Positions 53,240 to 61,882 of a stretch of DNA of 64,000 bases are shown here, one piece after another. The notes beneath the pieces were generated by a model. That model saw only the letters and a list, made by a program, of their open reading frames with translations. It had not been told where the DNA came from and did not search any database. Made by a program: the position numbers and the translations under genes. The DNA comes from Nitrosomonadales bacterium (GTDB lineage: Bacteria; Pseudomonadota; Gammaproteobacteria; Burkholderiales; Gallionellaceae): assembly GCA_016177795.1 (NCBI GenBank), contig JACOUM010000010.1:124001-188000 (forward strand). The letters run 5' to 3'. Each line of letters begins with the position of its first letter. The stretch's first letter is position 1.

Positions 53240-54568
53240 ATGAAACTGACCCCCTTCATTCTGACGGCACTGTGCGGCATCAGCGGCTGGGCGCAAGCCG
53301 CTGACCTGCTGGAAACTTTCCGCGCCGCACAGGCCAACGATCCGGTGTTTGCCGCCGCGCGCGCCACGCAGCAGGCCGGGCTGGAAAAGTTGCCGCAGGG
53401 CCGTTCCTTGCTGATGCCCAGCATCAGCCTCAATGCGAACAGTACGTTCAACGACAGCACTGTCCAGTACCACCAACCTGTTGTTGGGCTGCCGGGCGGC
53501 GGCAACCAGCGTTACAACTCGCACGGTTACAGCGTGAATCTGACTCAGCCCCTGTACCGCCAGCAGAACTGGCTGGCCTATACCGAATCCGAATTGCAGG
53601 TGGTCCAGGCCGAGGCGCAATTCAGGATTGCCGAACAGGATTTGATCCTGCGTGTCGCCGAGGCCTATTTCGACGTGCTGATTGCCCAGGACAGCGTGCA
53701 GCTCGCCGAGGCGCAGAAAATCGCCATCGCCGAACAACTGGAATACGCCAAACGCAACTTCGAGGTGGGCAGCGCCACCATCACCGATACCCATGAGGCA
53801 CAGGCGCGCTATGACCTGACCAGCGCTCAGGAGATCGCCGCGCAGAACGATCTGGAAATCAAGCGCCGTGCGTTGCAGCAATTGATCAATGCCATACCGC
53901 AAGACCTCAGGCGCCTCGGCAAGGAACTCAAACTGGAAACCCCGCAACCTGACGATATGGAAAAGTGGGTAGACGATGCGCAGTTGAGCAGTCCGCAACT
54001 GGCTATTGCGCAAGCCGGTGCCGAGATCGCCGAGAAGGAAGTGGCGCGCAATCGCGGCGGGCACTATCCCACGATTGACCTGGTGGCCAGTTATGCCGAC
54101 AACAGTGCCAGTGGCGGAGGTTTTGGCGTGGGCAGCGACAGCACCAACAAGAGCATCGGCGTGCAGCTGAACCTGCCGTTGTTCCAGGGTGGTGCGGTGA
54201 ATTCCATGTGGCGCGAGGCGCAAGCCAATCATGAGCGCGCCAGGCAGGAACTGGAAAACGTTCGCCGCACGATTGCCACCCAGACGCGTCAGGCCTATCT
54301 TGGTGTGGTCAGCGGTATGGCCCAGGTCAAGGCGTTGCGGCAAGCGCTTACCTCCAGCGAGAGCGTGCTGGAAGCCAGCAAGTTGGGGCAGGAGGTCGGT
54401 GTGCGCACTAACCTGGACGTGCTGAATGCACAGCAGCAGTTATTTTCCACGCGGCGCGATTTATACCAGGCCGAATACAATTATCTCGTCAGTCAGTTGC
54501 GCCTGAAGGCGGCGGTGGGGTCGCTGGGCGAAGAAGATATGGCGAGAGTCAATCAGGCGCTTTATTGA
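53240..54568 (+). CDS. tolC: TolC-family outer membrane efflux protein
   Basis: DLLETFRAAQANDPVFAAARA; YFDVLIAQDSVQLAEAQK; TolC duplication pattern. Confidence 0.95.
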   Translation: MKLTPFILTALCGISGWAQAADLLETFRAAQANDPVFAAARATQQAGLEKLPQGRSLLMPSISLNANSTFNDSTVQYHQPVVGLPGGGNQRYNSHGYSVNLTQPLYRQQNWLAYTESELQVVQAEAQFRIAEQDLILRVAEAYFDVLIAQDSVQLAEAQKIAIAEQLEYAKRNFEVGSATITDTHEAQARYDLTSAQEIAAQNDLEIKRRALQQLINAIPQDLRRLGKELKLETPQPDDMEKWVDDAQLSSPQLAIAQAGAEIAEKEVARNRGGHYPTIDLVASYADNSASGGGFGVGSDSTNKSIGVQLNLPLFQGGAVNSMWREAQANHERARQELENVRRTIATQTRQAYLGVVSGMAQVKALRQALTSSESVLEASKLGQEVGVRTNLDVLNAQQQLFSTRRDLYQAEYNYLVSQLRLKAAVGSLGEEDMARVNQALY

Positions 54569-54614
54569 AAGGGTCGCAAAGAGGCAGCCTGGAGTGTGGC
54601 ATCGGTTTTCTCGC

Positions 54615-54662
54615 GCAGCAAATAAAAAACTCCAGCCTGAACTGGAGTTTTTTATTTGCTGC
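54615..54662. terminator. perfect 21-bp bidirectional terminator
   Basis: GCAGCAAATAAAAAACTCCAG-cctgaa-CTGGAGTTTTTTATTTGCTGC. Confidence 0.92.
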
Positions 54663-54677
54663 TGGGCGATCGCCGAC

Positions 54678-54773
54678 TTATTTACCAGTGAAAGTTTGCT
54701 TTAACATCCACAAGGAAAATAACACGGTAAACAAGGCCATTCCGATTGATGCCACGTCTGCGATAATCGCCAC
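54678..54773 (-). CDS. predicted 31-aa single-TM small protein
   Basis: GTG start after GGGAGGAGAAA; MAIIADVASIGMALFTVLFSLWMLKQTFTGK; ends just before bidirectional terminator. Confidence 0.65.
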   Translation of the reverse strand: MAIIADVASIGMALFTVLFSLWMLKQTFTGK

Positions 54774-54960
54774 TTTCTCCTCCCATGAGAACCGGTTTGA
54801 ATAAAACAACAAGTGGGGAGAATCGTAGCACAGTTTTTTGTGCGGGCGTGGGGCTTTTTTGGCAGGGCTTTCTTGCTAGAATCACATGTGACTTTTTTGC
54901 CTGGATTTAAGCGTAAATTCAGCCTGTTATTCCATGTTCATTTAGAAAGTGAGTTAATTC

Positions 54961-55012
54961 GTAGGTCGGGCTCCGCCCGACAGCTTTGTTCGGCGGGTGG
55001 AACCCGCCCTGC
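54961..55012. repeat. two adjacent palindromes: GTAGGTCGGGCtccGCCCGACA and GGCGGGTggaACCCGCC
   Basis: Perfect inverted repeats upstream of miaB. Confidence 0.8.
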
Positions 55013-55101
55013 AAAAAAGCATGTTTAATTTAAAAATGGAATTATTTGAGGTCGAGGTTTTAATGAGGCTCGGCGGCGATTATCTAAAGTAATATCCCGG
55101 C

Positions 55102-56505
55102 ATGATCAAAAAGCTATTTATCAAAACCTTCGGCTGCCAGATGAACGAGTATGATTCGGACAAAATGGCGGATGTGCTGCGTGCCTGCGAGGGCATGGAA
55201 CGAACCGACAGGCCGGAAGAGGCAGACGTCATCCTGTTCAATACCTGTTCGATACGCGAGAAGGCCGAAGAGAAGGTGTTCTCCGACCTCGGCAGAGTGC
55301 GCCCGCTCAAACAGGCCAAACCGGGTTTGCTGATCGGTGTGGGTGGCTGTGTGGCCAGCCAGGAGGGTGAGGTGATCATGAAGCGTGCCCCCTATGTAGA
55401 TGTGGTATTCGGCCCGCAGACCCTGCATCGTCTGCCGCAGTTGTTGCAGGCGCGTCGCGACACCGGGCGGCCGCAGATGGACATCAGCTTTCCCGAGATC
55501 GAGAAGTTCGACCATCTGCCCGCACCTGTCCTGAATATTCCGGGACATTCGATTATGTCCGGGAGAGCCTTGCCGCAGGGCGAAGTGCCGCAGATTACCA
55601 GCGGTGCGGCCTTTGTATCCATCATGGAAGGGTGCAGCAAATACTGCACTTATTGCGTGGTGCCCTATACACGCGGCGAAGAAATATCGCGCCCGTTTGC
55701 CGACGTGATATGCGACATAGAAGAGCTGGTTGCGCAAGGCGTCAAGGAAATCACCCTGCTCGGGCAAAACGTGAATGCCTACTGCGGCGCGACCGAAGAC
55801 GGCGACACGCTGGATTTTGCTTTACTGCTGCAAGCCGTTGCCGCGCTGGATGGCGTAGAGCGGCTGCGTTACACGACCTCGCATCCCAAGGAAATGACGC
55901 AACGCCTGATCGACGTGTACGCGACCACACCCAAACTGGTCAGCCATTTGCACCTGCCGGTGCAGTCCGGCTCGGACCGCATCCTCGCCGCGATGAAGCG
56001 CAGTTACACCGCTTTGGAATACAAATCCATCGTGCGCCGGTTGCGTGCGGCGCGCCCCGATATTTGCATCACATCCGACTTCATTGTGGGTTTTCCCGGC
56101 GAGACCGAGCGCGATTTCGAGGCAACCATGAAACTGATCGACGATGTCGGCTTCGATGTCAGCTTCAGTTACCTGTACAGCCCGCGTCCAGGCACGCCTG
56201 CCGCCGAATTGAATGACGATACCCCGCCGGAAGAAAAATCGGCGCGGCTGGCGCGATTGCAGGCGCGTATCGACGAACTGGAGCAACAGGTCAACCAGTC
56301 CATGCTTGGCACGGTACAGCGCGTGCTGGTAGAAGGCGTGTCGAAGAAGGACGCGCTGGAGCTGGCCGGGCGTACCGATAATAACCGCGTGGTGAATTTC
56401 TGCGGTACTTCGGATCTGATCGGGCGTTTTGTCGAGGTGAAAATTGCCGGGGTGGTGAGGCACACGTTGCGCGGCGAGTTAATATTGAAGCTGGAAAAAT
56501 CATAG
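55102..56505 (+). CDS. miaB: tRNA-2-methylthio-N6-dimethylallyladenosine synthase
   Basis: [40 protein letters not shown]. Confidence 0.98.
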   Translation: MIKKLFIKTFGCQMNEYDSDKMADVLRACEGMERTDRPEEADVILFNTCSIREKAEEKVFSDLGRVRPLKQAKPGLLIGVGGCVASQEGEVIMKRAPYVDVVFGPQTLHRLPQLLQARRDTGRPQMDISFPEIEKFDHLPAPVLNIPGHSIMSGRALPQGEVPQITSGAAFVSIMEGCSKYCTYCVVPYTRGEEISRPFADVICDIEELVAQGVKEITLLGQNVNAYCGATEDGDTLDFALLLQAVAALDGVERLRYTTSHPKEMTQRLIDVYATTPKLVSHLHLPVQSGSDRILAAMKRSYTALEYKSIVRRLRAARPDICITSDFIVGFPGETERDFEATMKLIDDVGFDVSFSYLYSPRPGTPAAELNDDTPPEEKSARLARLQARIDELEQQVNQSMLGTVQRVLVEGVSKKDALELAGRTDNNRVVNFCGTSDLIGRFVEVKIAGVVRHTLRGELILKLEKS

Positions 56506-56617
56506 TCCACGAAAAACACAAAAGTCACAAAAAGGAAATTGCTACTCGAGACGAAAGCTAATGATTTTCCCAATATAATGCGCCGTTCGTTTTCGTGTGT
56601 TTCGTGCCTTTCGTGAA
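56506..56617. repeat. CACGAAA-family inverted-repeat element, copy D
   Basis: TCCACGAAAAACACAAAAGTCACAAAA ... TTTTCGTGTGTTTCGTGCCTTTCGTGAA; abuts miaB stop. Confidence 0.82.
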
Positions 56618-56645
56618 CCATTATTGATTTTCTTAAACGCATATC

Positions 56646-57611
56646 TTGAAGACAGATCCCCAGACTCTGCAATTCGCGCTCGAGCCAGTCGACAATACGC
56701 GGCTGGCCAATCTGTGCGGCGCGTTGGACGAGAACCTGCGCCAGATCGAGATCGCGCTGGAGGTCAGCATCGCGCGGCGCGGCGAGCACTTCAATGTGCA
56801 GGGCGCACAGGCGGAACTGGCGCGCCAGGTATTGCAGGAATTTTATCTTGAGGCCAAACACGACATCACGCTGGAGCGCCTGCAACTTGGCCTGATCGAG
56901 GCGATGAAATGGCGTGCCGCGCCGCAGCCGGCCAGCGATTTTGTGCCGTTGCTGATGACGCGCAAGGCCGAGATACGCGGCCGTACGCCGCGCCAGAACA
57001 GCTACCTGCAAGCCATCCAGGAACACGACATCACTTTCGGCGTCGGCCCGGCTGGCACCGGCAAGACCTATCTCGCCGTGGCCTGCGCGGTGGATGCGCT
57101 GCAGCGCGAAACGGTGCGCCGTCTGGTGCTGGTGCGTCCGGCGGTGGAGGCCGGCGAGAAGCTCGGCTTCCTGCCCGGCGATCTCGCGCAGAAGGTCGAT
57201 CCCTACCTGCGTCCCCTATACGACGCGCTGTACGACCTGATGGGGATGGAGAAAGTCAACCGCGCCTTCGAGCGCGGCATGATCGAGATCGCGCCGCTAG
57301 CCTACATGCGCGGGCGCACCCTGAATCATTCCTTTATCATTCTCGACGAGGCGCAGAACACCACGCCCGAGCAGATGAAGATGTTCCTCACGCGCATCGG
57401 TTTCGGCAGCAAGGCGGTGATCACCGGCGACGTCACCCAGATCGACCTGGCGCGCGGGCAGAAGAGCGGCCTCATCGAGGCGCGCGGCATCCTGAAGGAG
57501 GTGCGCGGCATCGCCTTCAGCGACTTCCTCGCCGAGGATGTGGTGCGCCATCCGCTGGTGCAGAAGATCGTTACGGCCTACGAGCATCATGAGCGGCAAA
57601 AAAGCGAATAA
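56646..57611 (+). CDS. phoH: PhoH family protein
   Basis: TFGVGPAGTGKTYLAVACAV, LDEAQNTTPEQMKMFLTRIGFGSKAVITGD; likely TTG start. Confidence 0.95.
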   Translation: MKTDPQTLQFALEPVDNTRLANLCGALDENLRQIEIALEVSIARRGEHFNVQGAQAELARQVLQEFYLEAKHDITLERLQLGLIEAMKWRAAPQPASDFVPLLMTRKAEIRGRTPRQNSYLQAIQEHDITFGVGPAGTGKTYLAVACAVDALQRETVRRLVLVRPAVEAGEKLGFLPGDLAQKVDPYLRPLYDALYDLMGMEKVNRAFERGMIEIAPLAYMRGRTLNHSFIILDEAQNTTPEQMKMFLTRIGFGSKAVITGDVTQIDLARGQKSGLIEARGILKEVRGIAFSDFLAEDVVRHPLVQKIVTAYEHHERQKSE

Positions 57612-58056
57612 GGTTTTGCCGCCCAGGCTTTCCCTGGCCGTCCAGTATGCGAGCGCCGCACAGAGCTTGCCGACGCGCGCGCAGTGGCGGCGCTGGTGCA
57701 AGGTTGCGTTGCAGCGTGATGTGCGCATGACCTTGCGCATCGTCGACGAGGCAGAGGGGCGCGAGCTGAACAGGAGCTATCGCGGCAAGGATTACGCCAC
57801 CAACGTGCTGACGTTCGTATACGGCGATACGGGCGTGCTGTCCGGTGATGTGGTGATCTGCGCACCGATTGTGGAAAAAGAAGCGCACCAGCAGCACAAG
57901 GATTTGCTTGCACACTATGCGCACCTTGCGATCCATGCCATGCTGCATCTGCGAGGCCACGATCACGAGAACGAAACTGATGCCGCCGAGATGGAGGCAT
58001 TGGAAACCCGGTTGATGCTAAAATTGCACTACCCCGATCCTTATCAGGAAGCTTGA
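57589..58056 (+). CDS. ybeY: rRNA maturation RNase YbeY
   Basis: LNRSYRGKDYATNVLTF; HLAIHAMLHLRGHDHENE. Confidence 0.96.
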   Translation: MSGKKANKVLPPRLSLAVQYASAAQSLPTRAQWRRWCKVALQRDVRMTLRIVDEAEGRELNRSYRGKDYATNVLTFVYGDTGVLSGDVVICAPIVEKEAHQQHKDLLAHYAHLAIHAMLHLRGHDHENETDAAEMEALETRLMLKLHYPDPYQEA

Positions 58057-58063
58057 GCACCAA

Positions 58064-58924
58064 ATGGATTCACCCGAGAGTAGTAACAAACCTGGCCTGT
58101 TAGAGCGTCTTTCCGCGTTTCTGCTGCGCGAGCCGGAAGACCGCGAACAATTGATTCACCTGCTGCACTCCGCCTACGAAAACAACCTGCTGGACGCCGA
58201 TGCGCTGTCCATGATGGAAGGCGTGCTGCAGGTCTCCGAACGCCAGGTGCGCGAAATCATGATCCCGCGCGCGCAGATGGATGTCATCGACATCAGTGAG
58301 CCACCGGAGAAATTCATTCCCTTCGTCATCGAGACCGCCCACTCGCGTTTTCCCGTGATTGAGGGCGACAAGGACAACATCATCGGCATCCTGCTGGCGA
58401 AGGATTTGCTGCGCTATTACGCGGGTGAAGAATTCAACGTCCGTGACATGCTGCGGCCGGCGGTATTCGTACCGGAAGCCAAGCGGCTGAACGTGCTGCT
58501 ACGCGACTTCCGCTGTAACCGCAATCACATCGCGCTGGTGGCAGATGAGTACGGCGGCATATCCGGCATGGTGACGATTGAAGACGTGCTGGAGCAGATC
58601 GTCGGCGACATCGAGGATGAGTATGATTTTGACGAGAATGAGGACAACATCATCCCGGATGGCAAGGAAAAATGGCGCGTGAAGGCAGACACCGAGATCG
58701 CCGATTTCAATGAAGCACTCGGCACGGAATTCAGCGATGAAGAATATGACACGGTAGGCGGGCTGGTGTTGAAATCTGCCGGGCAACTTCCCAAGCGCGG
58801 CGATCGTGTCCATGTCGGCGAATTGACTCTCACCGTGTTGCGCGCGGACAGCCGCAGACTGCATTCATTGCTGGTGGAGCGGAAAAAATCTGCGGCAGAA
58901 ACGCTCAACCCGGGGAACCGCTGA
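58064..58924 (+). CDS. corC: CorC/HlyC family CBS-domain protein
   Basis: VREIMIPRAQMDVIDI, ALVADEYGGISGMVTIEDVLEQIVGDIEDEYD. Confidence 0.95.
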   Translation: MDSPESSNKPGLLERLSAFLLREPEDREQLIHLLHSAYENNLLDADALSMMEGVLQVSERQVREIMIPRAQMDVIDISEPPEKFIPFVIETAHSRFPVIEGDKDNIIGILLAKDLLRYYAGEEFNVRDMLRPAVFVPEAKRLNVLLRDFRCNRNHIALVADEYGGISGMVTIEDVLEQIVGDIEDEYDFDENEDNIIPDGKEKWRVKADTEIADFNEALGTEFSDEEYDTVGGLVLKSAGQLPKRGDRVHVGELTLTVLRADSRRLHSLLVERKKSAAETLNPGNR

Positions 58925-58949
58925 ACAAAGATTTGATGTTTTCCAGTAT

Positions 58950-59681
58950 TCAGAACTGCTCGTTCTCTCCCAGATAGCGCCACTGCCCGAGTGGCAGATG
59001 CCCCAGCTTCACCCTGCCGATGCGGATGCGCTTCAAGCCGGTCACCTTCAGTCCGACCAGTTCGCACATGCGGCGAATCTGGCGTTTCTTGCCTTCGCGC
59101 AGCACGAAGCGCAACTGGTCTTCATTCTGCCAGGTCACCTTGGCGGGTTTGAGATATTCGCCATCCAGCTTCAACCCCTGATTGAGCAAAGCCAGCCCGC
59201 TGTCCTCCAGCCTGCCCTGCACGCGCACCAGATATTCCTTGTCCACTCTGGAATCTTCGCAGATCAGTTGCCGGGCGATGCGGCCGTCCTGGGTAAGCAC
59301 CAGCAGGCCCTGCGAATCGATGTCCAGACGACCCGCCGGGGCGAGGCCGAGCAACTGGCTGCGATGAAAGCGCAACGGCGACGGGTCTTCCGCCCAGCGC
59401 GTCGCGGCGTCGATCAGGGTGACGGCGGGCTTGTGGTTGTGCTCGGCCTGCCCGGACACATAGCCGATGGGCTTGTTGAGCAGGATCGTCACGCGCTGCT
59501 GCTGGGTGTTCTGCGCCGCGCTGCGCAGGGTGATCTGCTGGGTCGGGTAGACCTTGCTGCCCAGCTCGCTGACGATTTCGCCGTCGACTTCCACCAGCCC
59601 TTTTTCGATATAGCTGTCCGCTTCGCGGCGCGAGCACAGGCCGAGTTCGGCCATGCGTTTGGACAGGCGGATTTTTTCCAT
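58950..59681 (-). CDS. RsuA/RluB/RluF-family rRNA pseudouridine synthase
   Basis: S4 domain [52 protein letters not shown]. Confidence 0.93.
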   Translation of the reverse strand: MEKIRLSKRMAELGLCSRREADSYIEKGLVEVDGEIVSELGSKVYPTQQITLRSAAQNTQQQRVTILLNKPIGYVSGQAEHNHKPAVTLIDAATRWAEDPSPLRFHRSQLLGLAPAGRLDIDSQGLLVLTQDGRIARQLICEDSRVDKEYLVRVQGRLEDSGLALLNQGLKLDGEYLKPAKVTWQNEDQLRFVLREGKKRQIRRMCELVGLKVTGLKRIRIGRVKLGHLPLGQWRYLGENEQF

Positions 59682-59770
59682 GGCGTGAGATGTTCCAAAG
59701 TAATCAGGGCGCGATTTAATCACAAATGCCGTATCGGAAGGAATCGGTTATTCTTGAAACCGTATTTGAA

Positions 59771-59838
59771 CCACGAAGGACACAGAGGGCCACGAAGAGA
59801 TTCATGGTTTTTCTTCGCGACCTTCGTGTCCTTCGTGG
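59771..59838. repeat. CACGAAG variant of the CACGAAA inverted-repeat family, copy E
   Basis: CCACGAAGGACACAGAGGGCCACGAAG ... CTTCGCGACCTTCGTGTCCTTCGTGG. Confidence 0.75.
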
Positions 59839-59894
59839 TGAGGTGTTTTTATAGGGGGTATTTTTTCCATGTGCTTCATGTTGCAATTCACCTG

Positions 59895-61613
59895 ATGTCC
59901 AAAACTCGAAAATCCTTGCTCACCGCATTCATTGCAGGCCTGCTGTGCGTCTTCGGTTTCGCGCCGTTCGGGATCTTCGTCATTCCGGTGCTGGCGCTCG
60001 TCATGCTGTTCGCATTATGGAGCCGCGCCGATAGTCCGCGCGCGGCGGGGTGGCTGGGCTTCAGCTTCGGCCTCGGGCTGTTCGGCGCCGGCATCGGCTG
60101 GATATATGTCGCGCTCCACGACTACGGCAATATGCCGCTGCTGCTGGCGTTGCCCGCCACACTGCTGTTCGCGGCGTTCATCGCCCTGTTCCCGGCGCTG
60201 GCCGGCTACGCGCAGGCGCGTTTCGCAACGGCGAACGGGATGCGCACCGTGCTGGTGATGCCGGCCATATGGGTGCTGGTCGAATGGCTGCGCGGCACGA
60301 TCTTCACCGGTTTTCCGTGGCTGACCCTGGGTTATGCGCACAGCGACAGCCCGCTGGCGGGCTATGCGCCGCTATTCGGGGTGTACGGCGTATCGCTGGT
60401 TGCAGCGCTGAGCGCGAGTCTGCTGGCGTACACCTCGATAAACCTGCTGCGTGCCCCGATAGCTGCGTTGCGCGGTACTCGCTCCCGCGCCTATCCAAGC
60501 GATATGTCTTCGTCGCTGCGTTCCGTGCGCCTTGCTCTCGGCTCACTCGCTACGGTTTCTCGAAATGTCCGTATGGCATTACTGATAGTGATTGTGCTGT
60601 GGATCGGCGGCGCGGCATTGCGCACCATCGCCTGGATGCAGCCGCACGGCGAGCCGTTCAGCGTCGCGCTGGTGCAGGGCAACATCGCGCAGGACCTCAA
60701 GTTCGACGAGGACGCGCTGCCCGGCACGCTGGAGACTTACCGCCGCCTGACCCTGCAGAATCCGGCGCGCCTCACCATCCTGCCGGAAACCGCGTTGCCG
60801 CTGCTGCGCCACGAGGTGCCGCAGGAACTGGTCGGGCAGCTGCGCGACCACGCGCGGAAGAGCGGCGGCGACATCCTGATCGGCGCCTTCGAGCGCAGCA
60901 ACGGGAGTTATTACAACGGCGCGTTCACGCTCGGCACGGCGGACGAGCAGCATTACCGCAAGCAGCACTTGGTGCCGTTCGGCGAATTCATCCCGCTGCG
61001 CCCGCTGCTCGGCTGGTTCATCAACGGCGTACTCGACATTCCGATGGGCGATCTGGCGCGCGGCGAAGAGCGCCAAGCGCCGCTCGAGGTCGCCGGCCAG
61101 CGCGTCGCGGCGAACATCTGCTACGAGGACGTGTTCGGCGAAGAAATCATCCGCGCGCTGCCGCAGGCGACGCTACTGGTCAACGTTACCAACGACGCCT
61201 GGTACGGCCACTCCCACGCGGCGGCGCAGCACAACCAGATCGCGCAACTGCGCGCGCTGGAGACCGGCCGCATGATGCTGCGCGCCACCAACACCGGCGT
61301 GACTTCGGTCATCGGCGCGGACGGCAGGGTGCTGCAACAACTGCCGCAGCATCAGGAAGCCGTGCTGCTGGGTCAGGTGCAAGGCTATGACGGGGCCACA
61401 CCGTATGTACGCTGGGGCAACGCGGCGGTGCTGCTGCTGATCGCGCTGATGCTGGCCTATGCGTGGACCCGGCGCAAAACATCTCCTCTGGATGAAACAA
61501 CTAGCCATTCGACTAGGCTGCCAGAAGCCACAGCCAAGTCGCTGGTTATCCCGCAGGCGGAAGAGGACAATATAGCCCCTCCCCCCTCGCTGGGGAGGGG
61601 AGAGGGGGAGTGA
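59895..61613 (+). CDS. lnt: apolipoprotein N-acyltransferase
   Basis: ALVQGNIAQDLKFDE, LPETALPLL, GAFERSNGSYYNGAF, NICYEDVFGEE, NDAWYGHSHAAAQHNQIAQLRALETGR. Confidence 0.96.
   Translation: MSKTRKSLLTAFIAGLLCVFGFAPFGIFVIPVLALVMLFALWSRADSPRAAGWLGFSFGLGLFGAGIGWIYVALHDYGNMPLLLALPATLLFAAFIALFPALAGYAQARFATANGMRTVLVMPAIWVLVEWLRGTIFTGFPWLTLGYAHSDSPLAGYAPLFGVYGVSLVAALSASLLAYTSINLLRAPIAALRGTRSRAYPSDMSSSLRSVRLALGSLATVSRNVRMALLIVIVLWIGGAALRTIAWMQPHGEPFSVALVQGNIAQDLKFDEDALPGTLETYRRLTLQNPARLTILPETALPLLRHEVPQELVGQLRDHARKSGGDILIGAFERSNGSYYNGAFTLGTADEQHYRKQHLVPFGEFIPLRPLLGWFINGVLDIPMGDLARGEERQAPLEVAGQRVAANICYEDVFGEEIIRALPQATLLVNVTNDAWYGHSHAAAQHNQIAQLRALETGRMMLRATNTGVTSVIGADGRVLQQLPQHQEAVLLGQVQGYDGATPYVRWGNAAVLLLIALMLAYAWTRRKTSPLDETTSHSTRLPEATAKSLVIPQAEEDNIAPPPSLGRGEGE
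61577..61600. repeat. palindromic repeat CCCCTCCCC/GGGGAGGGG encoding the Lnt C-terminal tail
   Basis: Inverted repeat 61577-61585/61592-61600; encodes PPPSLGRGEGE. Confidence 0.75.
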
Positions 61614-61861
61614 ACTGGTTCTGCTACCTGCTGCGCTGCGCCGACGACACCCTGTACTGCGGCATCACCAACGATATGGAGAAGCGCCTCGCGGCGCACA
61701 ATGCCGGCACGGCGTCCAAATACACAAGGACGCGGCTGCCGTTGGAACTGGTGTTTGCCGAGCCTTTCGCCGACCGTTCTGCCGCATCGAGGCGCGAGAT
61801 GGAAGTTAAAAGCCTGAAGCGGGCGGAAAAACTTGCGCTGATCCGGTCAAGCTTGAAATGA
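61610..61861 (+). CDS. GIY-YIG nuclease-domain (UPF0213-like) protein
   Basis: CYLLRCADDTLYCGITNDMEKRLAAHNAG; GTG overlaps lnt stop. Confidence 0.93.
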   Translation: MNWFCYLLRCADDTLYCGITNDMEKRLAAHNAGTASKYTRTRLPLELVFAEPFADRSAASRREMEVKSLKRAEKLALIRSSLK

Positions 61862-61882
61862 TTTAATCACTTGGCGGATTTA

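Noticed and set aside
54682-54885. 67-aa ORF on minus strand near tolC
   Set aside because: Different frame from the better-supported 31-aa ORF; composition unconvincing.
58998-59894. N-terminal extension of the lnt ORF (871-aa version)
   Set aside because: Runs antisense through the pseudouridine synthase gene and through repeat copy E; true start MSKTRKSLL at 59895.
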